The position numbers and the translations under genes were made by a program. A DNA stretch of 64,000 nucleotides from assembly GCA_963675135.1 (NCBI GenBank), contig OY776120.1, positions 22,906,001-22,970,000 on the forward strand. The letters run 5' to 3'. Positions 10,901-22,232 of the stretch are shown here, one piece after another (within the stretch, counting starts at the first letter, position 1; every line of letters starts with the position of its first letter). The stretch comes from Galeopsis tetrahit (taxonomy: Eukaryota; Streptophyta; Magnoliopsida; Lamiales; Lamiaceae). The notes beneath the pieces were generated by a model. It was not told the DNA's origin. It was given only the letters and a program-made list of their open reading frames with translations, and did not search any database.

Positions 10901-12820
10901 AAATTAGATGCTAAATCTGTTAAGTGTACGTTCATTGGTTATGGTGGTGATGAGTTCGGTTATAGACTTTGGGATGAGAATAACCGAAAGATTATTCGCA
11001 GTAGAGATGTAGTTTTCAATGAACATGTTATGTACAAGAACAGATTGGAGGCATCAGATTCTGACAAAACCAATACCCAAGAGGTCGAGTTAGACATCTC
11101 AAACTCGAGTGGGAGTAAGGAGAGTCAGAATGAAGAAGAGGTTCTTATTGAAGAACCAAGGACCCCACCACCACCGGAGAATCCGCTGCAAAGACCCGTT
11201 AGAGAGCGACGTGCACCTAATAGGTATTCGCCCTCTAACTATTACTTGTTACTTACTGATAGTGGTGAACCTGAATGCTATGCAGAGGCAGAGCAGGGTG
11301 CAGATAGACGGAAGTGGAGAGTTGCTATGGATGATGAGTTAGCATCTCTTCTGTTGAATGTCACTTGGAAACTTGTTGAGCTCCCAAAGGGCAAGAAGGT
11401 CTTGCATTGCAAGTGGGTCTACCGAATCAAGAATGAAGTTGATGGTAGCAAACGTTACAAAGCCCGGCTGGTTGTCAAAGGGTTTGAGCAGCGACATGGT
11501 ATTGATTATACTGATGTCTTTACTCCTGTTGTGAAACTGACCACTATTAGAATGGCGTTGAGTATGGTAGCTGCAGAAAACTTGTTGTTGCATCAGATGG
11601 ATGTGAAAACAGCATTCCTCCACGGTGACTTGGTGGAGGAGTTGTACATGACACAGCCTGAGGGGTTCGTAAAGAAAGGAAAGGAAGAACTTGTATGCAA
11701 GTTAAAGAAGAGCTTGTATGGCCTGAAACAAGCTCCAAAGCAGTGGTACATGAAGTTTGACAGCTTCATGATGGAGATCGACTACCAGAAATGCCACGCA
11801 GATCATTGTTGCTACTACAAGAGGTTTGACAAAAGCTTTCTTATTCTCTTGCTATATGTTGATGACATGTTGATCATAGGAGCTGGTGCAAGAGAAGTGA
11901 ATAAGTTGAAGAGGCAATTGTCCGAACGGTTCTCAATGAAGGATCTCGGAGAGGCCAAACAAATTTTGGGTATGAGAATTGAACGTGATAAGGCGACAGA
12001 AAGTGTGTATCTTTCGCAGGCGAGTTACATTCAGAAGGTCCTGAAAAGATTCAACATGTCAGAGTCGAAGCCCGTGAGTATTCCATTGGACAGTCAGTTC
12101 AAGCTTTCAAGAAGGGAGTCCCCCAAGAGCAAGGAGGAGCGTGCCCAGATGTTGAATGTTCCGTATGCCTCAGCGATTGGTAGCATCATGTATGTCATGG
12201 TGTGTACGAGGCCAGACATTGCTCATGCAGTGGGAGTAGTAAGCCGGTTTATGAGTGATCCGGGCAAGCAACATTGGGAAGCAGTCAAGTGGGTCCTGCG
12301 ATACTTGAGAGGTACCACAGACAAGGCCTTGTGTTTCAAAGGCAAGAGTATGGAGCTGGTGGGTTATGTGGATGCAGACTTGGCATCAAACGACCTTGAT
12401 GGGAGAAGAAGTACAACCGGGTATGTCTTTACTTATGGTGGTACTGCTATATCTTGGACTTCCAAATTGCAGAAGGTTGTTGCACTGTCCACTACTGAGG
12501 CAGAATATGTAGCTGTGACAGAGGCAAGTAAGGAGATGGTGCGGTTGCAGAATTTCTTGGGAGAACTTGGGAAGGAGCATGAGAATAGCACTCTTTTTAG
12601 TGATAGTCAAAGTGCTATATTTCTTGCAAAGAATCCGGCGTTCCACTCAAGGACAAAGCATGTTGGGTTGAAGTACCACTACATTCGTCACATTTTAGAG
12701 AAGAAGATCTTGCAGCTTGTGAAGATTCTTGGAAGTGAGAATCCAGCAGACATGTTTACTAAGGTAGTGACCTTAGAGAAGTTGAAGCTATGTATAGCTT
12801 CAATTGGCCTTGGAACTTGA
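10901..12820 (+). pseudogene. Element A pol, second part: integrase C-terminus, reverse transcriptase, RNase H
   Basis: This is an open frame of 639 codons directly after the duplicated GAAGT. It starts with the post-integrase stretch (FIGYGGDEFGYRLWD), passes an acidic linker, and enters the Copia reverse transcriptase with the catalytic YVDDML motif. RNase H follows (YVDADLASND, STTEAEYVA, HYIRH). It ends at TGA 12818-12820, about 75 bp before the polypurine tract. I see no internal stop or frameshift, so the only break in the window is element B. As it stands it lacks a start of its own and is separated from the rest of pol by 9.8 kb. Confidence 0.9.
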
Positions 12821-12896
12821 AGATAAGGCTTGGCGATGCCATGCGGATACGGGAGGAGAATCAAGAAGATATGATTACATGGAGGATTCAGTCTCC

Positions 12897-12907
12897 AAGT
12901 GGGAGAT
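12897..12907 (+). other. Polypurine tract of element A
   Basis: The purine run AAGTGGGAGAT lies directly before the TGTTGGAG start of the 3' LTR, where plus-strand DNA synthesis of a Copia element is primed. Confidence 0.75.
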
Positions 12908-13273
12908 TGTTGGAGTGTGGAGCCTGAATTAACCTAATGGGCTTGGAGTGGGGAGCAAGTCTTTTCCTAATAGGCTTAGGGTTAATTATGGTAAGTTTGT
13001 TCCTAATGGCTTGGAGTAGGGAACAAGTATTTTCCTAATAAGCTTAGGGTTAATTATGGTAAGTTTGTTCCTAATGGCTTGGAGTAGGGAACAAGTATTT
13101 TCCTAATAAGTTAGGGTTAATTATGGTAAGTTTGTTCCTAATAAGTTTAGGGTTAATTATAGCAAATTTTCTATTATAAAGAGATGTTCTCTCATTGTAA
13201 TCAATATGCGAAAAACATAGTGAAATACCTGGCTTGGCATCGGCCCCATCGTCATCGTGTGCTGTTTCTAACA
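12908..13273 (+). mobile_element. 3' LTR of element A
   Basis: It starts TGTTGGA and ends TCTAACA, an inverted terminal pair with TG...CA ends, 366 bp long, right after a polypurine tract. It contains a 68-bp tandem repeat and a TATA-like box (TATAAAGAG near 13175) that points toward ZPR1, whose ATG is 164 bp after the LTR end. The matching 5' LTR is outside the window, so the exact right edge rests on the terminal motif alone. Confidence 0.75.
12955..13153 (+). repeat. 68-bp tandem repeat, about three units, in the LTR of element A
   Basis: The segment from GTAAGTTTGTTCCTAATGG to AGGGTTAATTATG occurs about three times with small differences and a shortened last unit. Tandem units upstream of an LTR TATA box are common in Tnt1-type LTRs, where they act as enhancers. 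That role is not shown here. Confidence 0.8.
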
Positions 13274-13436
13274 CCAGAGCCACACTACTTTCTAGCTAGA
13301 TTTCTTCCTTGTTCAAAATACCCCCCCCCCCCCCCCCTCCTTTCAATTTGAAGAATCATAAAACACTCCTTCAACCAACAATCACAGAATACAATAGCAG
13401 CTTCTGACGGTAAAAAACACATCTAGTTCTCTGTCT
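13274..13436 (+). promoter_or_regulatory. Short upstream region and 5' UTR of ZPR1
   Basis: Only 163 bp separate the 3' LTR of element A from the ZPR1 ATG. The stretch holds a run of 17 C (13321-13337) and no obvious TATA box, so it looks like 5' UTR or the edge of a promoter. Any promoter farther upstream is displaced by element A, and the LTR TATA box points the right way. Confidence 0.5.
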
Positions 13437-16400
13437 ATGGAGGAGACAAATACGAAGTCGCATAGTGTGCCCCAAATCGTGGACGTGGTGGAGGCCGTTT
13501 CAGCGCAAGATTCCGACGCTCCCCTCTACGAAGTTGAGAGTCTCTGCATGCGCTGTGGCCACAATGTACTATGTTTTTGTTTTAATATTGCATTCACTAT
13601 TTTCTATTGTTTCTAAAAGCTTTGTGTTTCGAATTATGACTTCTTTTTTGCTAATTTAAAGTTTCCTGCAAATGTTGAGTGTAGGGAGGGCTGATTCTTC
13701 AATTTCATTATCTGGGTCCTGAATTGAATTAATAGCTGTAATAGGCTAATAGCATTATTATATGAATTAAATTGTTTCTTGCTCCTATCTCACTTTCAGT
13801 AATTTGGTATTGGATACATACAATATTGAACTTCTTTGAGGGGCCTTAATTTGTATGTTTGGTGGTCTCATAAGATAAGACTTTGGCAGGATTCTTATAT
13901 CTTTCTTGCTATTATTGCTAGTATATGCCCCTTTCTGATTAAGGACTTGTTGGCAGGGGACAACTCGGTTTTTGTTTACTCTAATTCCGCATTTCAGAAA
14001 GGTACGTTCCTCGTAAATCGAGCCACGTCGTTTAGCTTCACCGTCACATATCTATCTTAAAATTGTAGCTAAAGTATGTAATTTTGAAATGAGAGCATCT
14101 CAGACCTTTTTTTTATAATGTCATGTAGTTATGTTCTTTCTGTAGTTTAATGTGTTTTATTATCCATAATGTTTTTTTTTTTTTATCACAGATATTGTTA
14201 TCAGCCTTCGAATGCCCGCATTGTAATGAGAGGTAACTAAATGGTCAAGCATACAATACAACAAACTGATGTTGTTTCCTAAGTTCATCCTTTTGTGGTT
14301 CTTATTTCCTTTGTTCCTTCTTTATTTTTTAAGGAATAATGAAGTGCAATTCGCTGGTGAAATACAACCTAAAGGCTGCCATTACATCCTCGATGTTCCC
14401 TCAGGGGATAAAAAGGTTGTTTAGATAGTGGTTAGGCTGTTTAGATACTTGTGCGGGGCCGTTGAAAATGCTTATTTGTGTTTCTTTAAAATTTCTTCTG
14501 ATGTTATTTTTTTACAGAATCTTTGTTTGTTTTAAGGTTTTAACATTGGTGATTAGTCTTTGTAATAATGTTTTGGTTCTTAACATGAGAATCATTTATC
14601 AATTTCATCTGCTAATTCTTCATTTTTAAGGCATTGAAAGAATATTTATGCTGCTTTCTTTATGCAGATGTTCAATCGTCAAGTGGTAAAATCAGAGACT
14701 GCCACAATCAAGGTACTTGTGTAGTTATCAAACATTTGGTATATACATTTGGTTTTTTGCCATTTATATATTTATGGTATATATATATCTTCCTCTCCTT
14801 TTTCTTATTTATTCAAATGCATGAAATTGTTTGGTCTTGTCTCAGGTTGATGTTTATTTTGCAGATCCCTGAATTAGACTTTGAGATTCATCCTGAGGCT
14901 CAGCGTGGTTCCTTATCAACAGTACGTCCATGATAATTTTGTCACACTCTGAAAATTACTCTTTTACCCTCCAAATCACGTTTCTTTAGTATTTTAAATT
15001 CAAGGAAACTGCTACATATTTTTGTTAGGGAGGATCAACAACACTCTTCTGAACTTCAAAGAGTGAAGTGTAAAAATTGATTTGGAAGAATTTCAATTTT
15101 TTTTCCTTTCCTCGTTCTTTTGGGGAGGGGTGAGGTGGAGGGTTCTAACCATTAAAATGATATTCACATGGAAATAAATAGTTTTTATATAGCTCTTTTG
15201 GTGTGATGAATGTGCATCAGTCCAGTTGGAAATAGATGACAAAATTACTTGCATGTCAAGGCAGATTTCATATAAGATGCCGTTCTTTGGGGATCTAGGA
15301 TAGCCAATTGCTGCCAGCAGAGGCTTGTTCGAATCAATTATTGGCAAATTATTTGAGTTCTTGTTTTTCTATAAAATTTATGTAACTCATTTGAGCTTTA
15401 TGTCTATGTTGTCCAAATAAAATTCGTTGGGAGTTCCATCTTTTGAGAAACAAATATTCCTCATCTTTCACTGATTTTGTTACCTTCTTCGATCACCTTT
15501 AGGTAGAAGGGATACTGTTGAGAGCAGCAGATGAGTTGGCAGCCCTTCAGGAAGAGCCAAAGGTGAAATTTTCTTAATGAAATCTTGTTTAGATATAATC
15601 ACCATCCTGTTAATTGTCTGTGGTTTTTGTTTCAGAAAGTAGATCCTCAAACTGCTGAAGCAATAGATGAATTCTTAATAAAACTTAGAGCTTGTGCAAC
15701 TGGAGAGTCACATTTTACCTTCATTCTTGATGATCCTTCTGGAAATAGCTTTATTGAGAATCTGTAAGAGACCTTCATTTTTATGTTGAAAGTTCTGAAT
15801 ATTAATAAAGAAATTCTTGGAAAGGGAGAAGTTTTTTTTAGTCCTGTAAGTTTGCCAATATTTGCTTTTAGGACACTCCACTTTTCCGAATTGAATCTCG
15901 TCATGTTAACATTCAAAATTCAGCCTTTTAGTCATTTTTGAACCATTGACCGGCTAAAACAAGTTAGCAACAGGTTTTAAGCTGACGTGTCATTTTTTTC
16001 TTTTTTAAAATTTCGTCCTGTTATTTTTCAAAACCGATTACAAACTTGTGTAGCTGGTTAAAGGGCTAAAAAAATTGAATTATGAAATAAAATGATGAAA
16101 TTCAACTCGAGAAAGTGGAGTGTCCTGAAAGAAAAAAATGGGCAAGCTTATAGGACTAGAAAAAATCATCACAAATTACTTTTCAAGAAAACATTCAAAC
16201 TGGTAAGCTTTTAAGGGCATGTTCATGATATTAATAGCATGCGCAATACACAGCAAGTTCTCTAAAAGTGAATGATGTAATCTTAAATAGGTGTGCTCCT
16301 TCTCCTGATCCAACATTGACTATTAAGTTCTATGAACGAACTCCTGAGCAACAGGCTGCCTTAGGGTATGTTGCAGATACATCACAAAATTCTGTTCTGG

Positions 16401-19400
16401 AAAATAATTTAGATGAGACAAACAATCTTTCTCAAAGGCAAGAGGAACCACATGGATCAGTTGGAGCAAGAGCTGGCCGTCGAGCTATTGCTCAGGGTAA
16501 CAGTACGGAAATTGCAGATGCTTTATTTCGATACTCTGCTCCTGAAGAGGTACATTTGCTTGATATTGCACTATATGTATTTTATAGGGTTAATTGCAAA
16601 ATATATCATGACCTTTTCACGTTTTTTCAACTACAATATATGTTTTTGAAATTTGCAATTCGATGCACAACCTTCAAATTGTTGCAATTTTATCGTATGA
16701 CTATTTTTCGGCAAGTCCTGCTGATGTGACAGTGATTAAATTGAAACAATAACAAAAGACGTGAATTTATTAGCAATTTTTTCAAAGATTTTCTTGCAGC
16801 CATGTCAGCATAAGTTGCCGTAAGATAGTCATAAAAGTCTGTGTATTGAATTGCAATTTTATAAACATATGTTATAATTGAAAAAACCTGAAAAATGTAT
16901 TGATTTTTTATGCAATTAACCCTGTTTTATACTCTATATCAATTTTTAAGTAATCATTGCATCATTTTTGTTGGACAGGTTATGACTTTTCCAACAACAT
17001 GTGGTGCTTGTGCCACGAAATGCGAGTGTCGCATGTTTGTAACAAGTATCCTCTTCCTGTGAAACTCAGACAGTAGTGGGACCGTTGGATTTTATTCTTC
17101 TCGATACATCATTACGAGTAATTAAGTCACATGTAAATTGTGTTTGAAACTTGTTAAATGACATTACATTTCTGTTGATGTTTCTTAACTATAGACAGAT
17201 ATCCCTTACTTTCAAGAAGTGATTGTTATGGCTTCAACGTGTGATGCCTGTGGTTACCGGAACTCAGAGGTTCATTTCACTCTACATCTTCATGGGTTTT
17301 AGTCTATATATAAACTCAGCTTAATCGTGTAGTTTGCAGGTGAAGCCTGGTGGTGCTATTCCTGATAAAGGAAAAAAGATAATTGTTCATGTGAAGAATG
17401 TTAGAGATCTTTGTCGGGATGTGATAAAGGTATGCAGCTGACTATATGCATATGCCGCAAGTCCTGAGTTACCGTTTGTTAATTTTCCTTACATACTTCA
17501 TGCTTATCGCACATGGATCAAAATGTTCTATGAAAAGAAAAAAATCCCAAGGTATTGTATGGTATGAAGATACATTAAGATTGATTTAAGTAGATGAGCT
17601 ATTAAGAGTTGTCAATTAGAATATGGCGGATGGTGCCCAGTGGCCAGTGGTCATCATAGCAAATGTCAACTAATCTTTTATTAACAAAGAAATTGGGATT
17701 TCTCTTGGAGTTGATTTGAGGTGAATGTCTGTGAGTCAAAAGAGTTGACTGGATTCAATACATTTTAGTAGCTGATATCTATGTGGATTTTATTCTTCTC
17801 GATACATCATTGTGAGTAATTAAGTCACATGTAAATTGTCTTCAGAGAGGCCAATCAGGCTGCTGATGCTGTGGCCAAGACTGGCCTTGACTGTGTCTGG
17901 AGGGGTTACCCCCGGATTTTTTACTCTCATTTCTGCACAATGATTTGTATTCAGTTTTTTATAGGCATTGATCTTTAGAGGAGTGTACCTTTTTCCCTTG
18001 ACCTGGGTTTTGTCCCTAAGGAGGGTTTTCCCAGGCAAGGTTTTAATGGCGCTCCGGCCTCTGGCTCGGCCTGTGAGCTTATGGTCCTAGGTTTTCTTCT
18101 TTTATTTGATCTATCTTTTATTGCCCACATTACATTTAATATCACGTAGAACTTTGTTGATGTCTGATTCTCTACAATTGATCATTCTAGTCCGATACGG
18201 CTTCCGTGAAAATACCGGAGCTCGAGTTGGAACTGGCTAGTGGCACATTAGGTGGACTCGTTACGACTGTTGAAGGCCTGATATCCAAGATTGGTGAAAG
18301 TAAGTTTTTGCTATAATGTTCATATATATATATATTCACGTCTCCTACTGTAGTTTTTATGTAGTTTTTCACTATTCATATTTTACTGACTAAATGCCTT
18401 TTATCAGTATCTCGATGCAATATGTAAAGTGTAAACATTAGCTGAGATTTTGCAGTATGTTGATTCCTATGTACTTTGTGCAAAACTCTTTTCCAATATC
18501 AAAGCTCAACTTTGACTTCAATTGCAGGTCTTGAGAGAGTAAATGGATTTACGTTTGGTGACAGTCTTGATGATACCAAAAGGAGCAAGTGGAAAGAATT
18601 TAGGGCAAATCTTGATAAGGTCCGTCGATTCAGAAAATACTAACTTCATAGTCTTTGATCCCCTATGTTTTAGTTTAAAAGGTTCCAATGTTTAAATATA
18701 AACTCTACCGTTGTAAATGCTGCAAATGCTATTAGATTATTAGTATTACACCATTATTTACTGTTAGAGTTAAGCTCGCCCTTTTTATGTATTATATATA
18801 AATTTAGCTTTTATTTCCCTGAAGAGGAAGCTTTATATGGTTCCTATGTGTTTACATGAATATCATTTATTGCATCTGTTGTTGCTTGGGCATTATCTGG
18901 AAAAACTAAACATTCATAATCATTAGACAATTTTCTTTCGCATATATTGATGGCGATCTTTTATTTTTTACAGCTCAAAAGCTTGGAAGCACCTTGGACT
19001 TTGATACTTGATGATGCTTTGGCCAATTCCTTCATTTCCCCCGTGACTGATGATTTTAAAGACGACACTCAGTTAACATGTAAGTTTTCTCCTCCTTCGA
19101 TTTTTATGTTCTTGACATAGAGTAGATCGCTAAGTCAGACTAAAATTTCTAATTAAACATAAAGATTTACGTTTGGTGGCTTATATCATCATACTGGGAA
19201 CAACTAAGTGTATTTGTAGTATGTGGTCTTTGTCTTGGTTTAGTCGTACAATCTGCCCTTTCTTGTTCAACTCCAGAGGGTAATATCTTGTCTGTGTGCT
19301 TTTACCAATTTTTTTTTTTTTTTTAAAATTTCTGGCATTTAGTTTTACACAGGCTTGTGTAATACTTTTGAAACTGAGTATAAACAAAAACACGTGAAAG

Positions 19401-20314
19401 TATGACGTCTTATACATGACTCATGGGACAATAACACGCAAGACTTTTCATAAAATTAAACCTTTCTAGTTTGATCCGTTATATTTCGTCTGTGCCTTTG
19501 CCAATTGGTTGTCTTGATTTATATGTTAAATTTCACACAAAAACTTGGCATGAGACCTGGTACTTTTGTAGTTTTTATGATACTTTTGAAACTTAAGTGT
19601 TACAAAAATTTGCAAAAGTATCACGTCTCTTGCGTGAGTCATGTAAGACTTTTCGTAAATTGACCTTTTCTTGTTCGACTCGTTATATCTTGTATGTGTG
19701 CCTTTGCCAATTGGTTGTCTTGATTTAGGTTTTTATGATACTTTTGCCAATTAGACTGTATCGTGCAAGGCTTTTCGTAAATTTTATGTTTTAAGTGTAA
19801 TTTTGGGTTAATTGCACGAAACTTCTTTGTGATTTGAAAATATTGTGTGAAATTCCCTTGTGGTTTAGGAAATAAAGGTAACTCTCCATTTTCTTCAGAA
19901 ATCAGTTAACGATTTGAATTATTTCTTCTATTTTCCGTATCTTGTTTTTCCAAATTTGGACATTACGGGAAATAGAAGAAATGAAGCAAATGGTTAACTC
20001 ATTTTTTAAAAGATGGAAGTTAGCTTTGTTTAATATAACCACGGGGTTCCTGCAATTTTCAACAACCCACTAGGAGATTTTGCGCACCATTTTTCAAATC
20101 ACGAGAGGATTTTGTGCAATTAACCCTAGCCCGTCGTGCGCAAGGGGCCTGCTGAGGAATTTTTTTGGCTGTCTCGACTTATGGATGTTGTTTTTGGGAG
20201 ACAGTTGAGGAGTATGAGAGGTCTTGGGAGCAAAATGAAGAACTGGGTATTAACGACATGGATACCTCTGCTGCTGATGCTGCTTACCCGTCTGCTAATG
20301 ACGAAACTAAGTAA
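13437..20314 (+). CDS. ZPR1: Zinc finger protein ZPR1 homolog, 16 exons, 496 aa
   Basis: ZPR1 is a conserved eukaryotic protein that binds translation elongation factor eEF1A and shuttles between cytoplasm and nucleus. Exons, set by GT/AG borders and an unbroken frame: 13437-13565, 13957-14001, 14192-14232, 14334-14415, 14668-14712, 14865-14921, 15503-15562, 15636-15763, 16291-16549, 16979-17045, 17199-17269, 17340-17429, 18191-18299, 18528-18619, 18974-19079, 20205-20314. They sum to 1491 nt. There are two zinc-finger/ZPR1 modules: fingers C37-x2-C40/C66-x2-C69 and C290-x2-C293/C319-x2-C322, with hallmark text such as FECPHC, NRQVVKSE, FIENL and CGYRNSE. The length is close to plant homologs (about 490 aa). 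The ATG starts a 36-residue lead before the first finger, and no upstream in-frame ATG precedes it in the 5' UTR. Introns 8, 9, 12 and 15 carry mobile DNA but leave splice sites intact, so the gene looks functional. Confidence 0.95.
15839..16158. mobile_element. MITE in ZPR1 intron 8
   Basis: Long terminal inverted repeats: the left end TAGTCCTGTAAGTTTGCC and a following block through GGACACTCCACTTT pair with AAAGTGGAGTGTCC and GGCAAGCTTATAGGACTA on the right. It is 320 bp with no ORF. No clear target duplication in the T/A runs that flank it, so the superfamily is open. Confidence 0.7.
16587..16922. mobile_element. MITE in ZPR1 intron 9 with GGGTTAATTGCA ends
   Basis: The ends GGGTTAATTGCA and TGCAATTAACCC are perfect inverted repeats 336 bp apart, with further internal pairing. 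It shares ends with the element in intron 15. Target duplication unclear. Confidence 0.7.
17086..17141 (+). repeat. 56-bp segment in ZPR1 intron 10, source of the copy at the LINE junction
   Basis: It matches 17784-17839 at 54 of 56 bases, in the same orientation and about 700 bp away, with two exons between them. Confidence 0.85.
17784..17839 (+). repeat. 56-bp copy of intron 10 sequence at the 5' edge of the LINE fragment
   Basis: It is a near-identical copy of 17086-17141 and ends where LINE sequence begins. It looks like filler DNA copied from a nearby template during insertion. Confidence 0.8.
17840..18150 (+). mobile_element. 5'-truncated LINE with RNase H tail, in ZPR1 intron 12
   Basis: The frame beginning at 17845 reads REANQAADAVAKTGL, the conserved end of the RNase H domain in plant L1-type LINEs. 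It is followed by the stop and a 3' UTR of the usual type (GACCTGGGTTTTGTCCC, GGAGGGTTTTCCCAGG). Reverse transcriptase is missing, so this is a dead 5'-truncated copy. The right edge is approximate as no clean poly-A or target duplication is visible. Confidence 0.75.
19180..19800 (+). repeat. Diverged tandem repeat in ZPR1 intron 15
   Basis: A block containing TGCCTTTGCCAATTGGTTGT occurs at about 19490 and 19700, with a weaker copy near 19285. Neighbouring motifs (GACTTTTC, GTATGACGTCTT or GTATCACGTCTC) keep the same order, giving a period near 210 bp. No coding signal. Confidence 0.6.
19805..20126. mobile_element. MITE in ZPR1 intron 15 with GGGTTAATTGCA ends
   Basis: GGGTTAATTGCA on the left and TGCAATTAACCC on the right are inverted repeats 322 bp apart; the interior also folds back (GTTAACGATTT-like arms). 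Same end sequence as the intron 9 element. It ends 78 bp before the last ZPR1 exon. Confidence 0.7.
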
Positions 20315-20999
20315 TGATTTTTATGGTTTATTATTTTGGTAATGCACTGTTATGAAAATTTGGCTATTTTCAGCGAGAATTTTGTTTATTACACATAACT
20401 TTGCAAAGTTATTAAATGAATATTTATGAATTTAGTTAACATGATATTTTATACAAAATCATAGGCGGTTTTTAGAATTTTTGTAGCTTTTGGTTTGGAC
20501 CTAATTACATCTTTGGGGAAGATTATATCAAAAGTGTCACACAATTGGGAGAATTTGGACATACTAAATCCTTGAAGAACCAGCATCGTACGTGTAATGC
20601 ATGCATGTATGTTGCAAGACGTACTACAATTCACAACCTCAATCACAAATGTTCTCAAAGTTCCATCGGATCATTTACTCCTACAAGATTCAATTCCCTA
20701 AAACTTTAAAACTACAAACAATGTAACATCACTACTTAAAACTAAAAAAGTAGTGTCAAATTTTCATTTTTGTCCTCGGCTTGTTTCAATTGGGGAAAAA
20801 TTCAAAATACGTCCTAAGTTTCTACTTTAAATCTTTGAAAAATTAATCTCATAATTAAAGAAGGAAATAAACAAAAACTTAGAAACACAAACTTAATTAG
20901 AAAGAAAAACACATAAAAAATCCTTAGATTTGGTTGGATCATGTCATTTCTATTGTTTATGTTTATAAGGGAGGAGATGATGACGTGATCATATTTTTA
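20315..20999. other. Downstream of ZPR1: no recognisable feature
   Basis: AT-rich DNA after the ZPR1 stop that should include its 3' UTR and polyadenylation signal. I see no gene, RNA or repeat I can support. Confidence 0.6.
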
Positions 21000-21354
21000 G
21001 GGTGTGTTTGCAAACTATAGTGATTGCTTCAAAGTGATTAAAATTGATTTTTGCAATAAAATAGAAAGTTGATAGTGTTTTAAAATTAAGCACTTTAAAT
21101 CAATTTTGTATATGTTGTGGTGTTTACAAAATAAACTATTTTTTTTATAAATTTACAAAAAACACCATTATTACATTTAGATAGGTAATGTGTAAAGATG
21201 AAATATTATTTAAATTGTGAGGGCAAAATTGTAAAATTGATTATTATAATGATGAGAAGCACATAGAAACTATTAGAAGTAGGTGAAGGGGTGCTTCACC
21301 AAAATCACTTTTAACAAATTAATTTAATCACTTGGTTGTGTTTGCAAACACTCC
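21000..21354. mobile_element. Possible MITE with GTGTTTGCAAAC ends
   Basis: GGGTGTGTTTGCAAAC on the left pairs imperfectly with GTTTGCAAACACTCC on the right, and AGTGATT boxes repeat inside both arms. No convincing target duplication, so boundaries are tentative. The next 400 bp to 21770 hold nothing I recognise. Confidence 0.4.
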
Positions 21355-22169
21355 AAAAGTGATTCTATTTGAAAAAAAAGTGTTTTAAACTTGGGTTTGA
21401 GCTTGGGTTTGAGCTTCTAGTATTTCCAAACACCCACTTAATTAAAGCCCCAATTTTAAACTTGGGTTTGAGCTGCGCGTGTTAGTATTCGACGAAATTT
21501 TTAATTTTTTAACAAAAATAATGTAAATTAAACAAAACAAAAAATATAAATTGAACTCCTTATGACGTTTTTATAAAAGTAAAAAATTAAAGGATTTAAA
21601 ATGAAATCGACATGAGTTACCTGACTTATTTTGAAAATTTTCCTTTCAATTGAATTATTTCTTTCATCACTGGACATTCTTTCTCCTCACTCACACACGA
21701 TTAGCTGAAACTCATTACCAATATTTTTAACTCTCTTTCTCTCTGTCAAATGAAAAATCTCCTCCCTCACTGTCACACCCCAATTTCCAAAATAATATAT
21801 TTTACGAAAATAGTTGTTGATATAAAAATAAAAGAACATGAACCAAAATTTACACTTAAGAAATGAAACTTACAAATTTATTTTCTTCAATAAATATAAT
21901 AACATTCAACGGAAGCATAAATTATAAATAACCACTTGAAAGAATTTAAATATAATATCTAGAAAACCACAATGTCTCAATTGGTTTTATTAAATGATAA
22001 TAACTTTGTCATCCACCGCTCCTCCTCGCCAACAGCTTCTAAATCTGAAAATGTTAAAATTAAGGGGGTGAACAAACCACAGCTCTCAGTGGAGACATAT
22101 TTGTCAAAACTAAATACAATAAGCAATTAAATTATCACAAACGTAAACATGCATTTACTGTATTGCCAC

Positions 22170-22232
22170 TTCTCAACTTCTCGTTTATAAAGGTCAAATG
22201 ACCTGTTTGTCTCAACTTCTCGTTTATAAAGG
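22170..22232 (+). repeat. 39-bp tandem repeat, left part
   Basis: The unit TCAAATGACCTGTTTGTCTC plus AACTTCTCGTTTATAAAGG occurs about 1.5 times here and about three times at 35831-35940. The TRIM element sits exactly between units. It belongs to the host solo LTR. Confidence 0.85.

Larger units (their letters stand above)
1..13273 (+). mobile_element. Element A: Ty1/copia retrotransposon, Tork/Tnt1-like, 3' part (5' end outside window), interrupted by element B
   Basis: The window opens inside the pol gene, at the protease motif DSGASFH. Integrase, reverse transcriptase and RNase H follow in Copia order, then a polypurine tract and a 3' LTR. Element B sits in the pol ORF at 1124-10895 and is flanked by the 5-bp duplication GAAGT (1119-1123 and 10896-10900). 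The reading frame on either side is otherwise open, so A looked coding-competent in this part until B landed. The 5' LTR, gag and left target duplication are outside the window. Lineage (Tork) is judged from motif style only. Confidence 0.9.
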
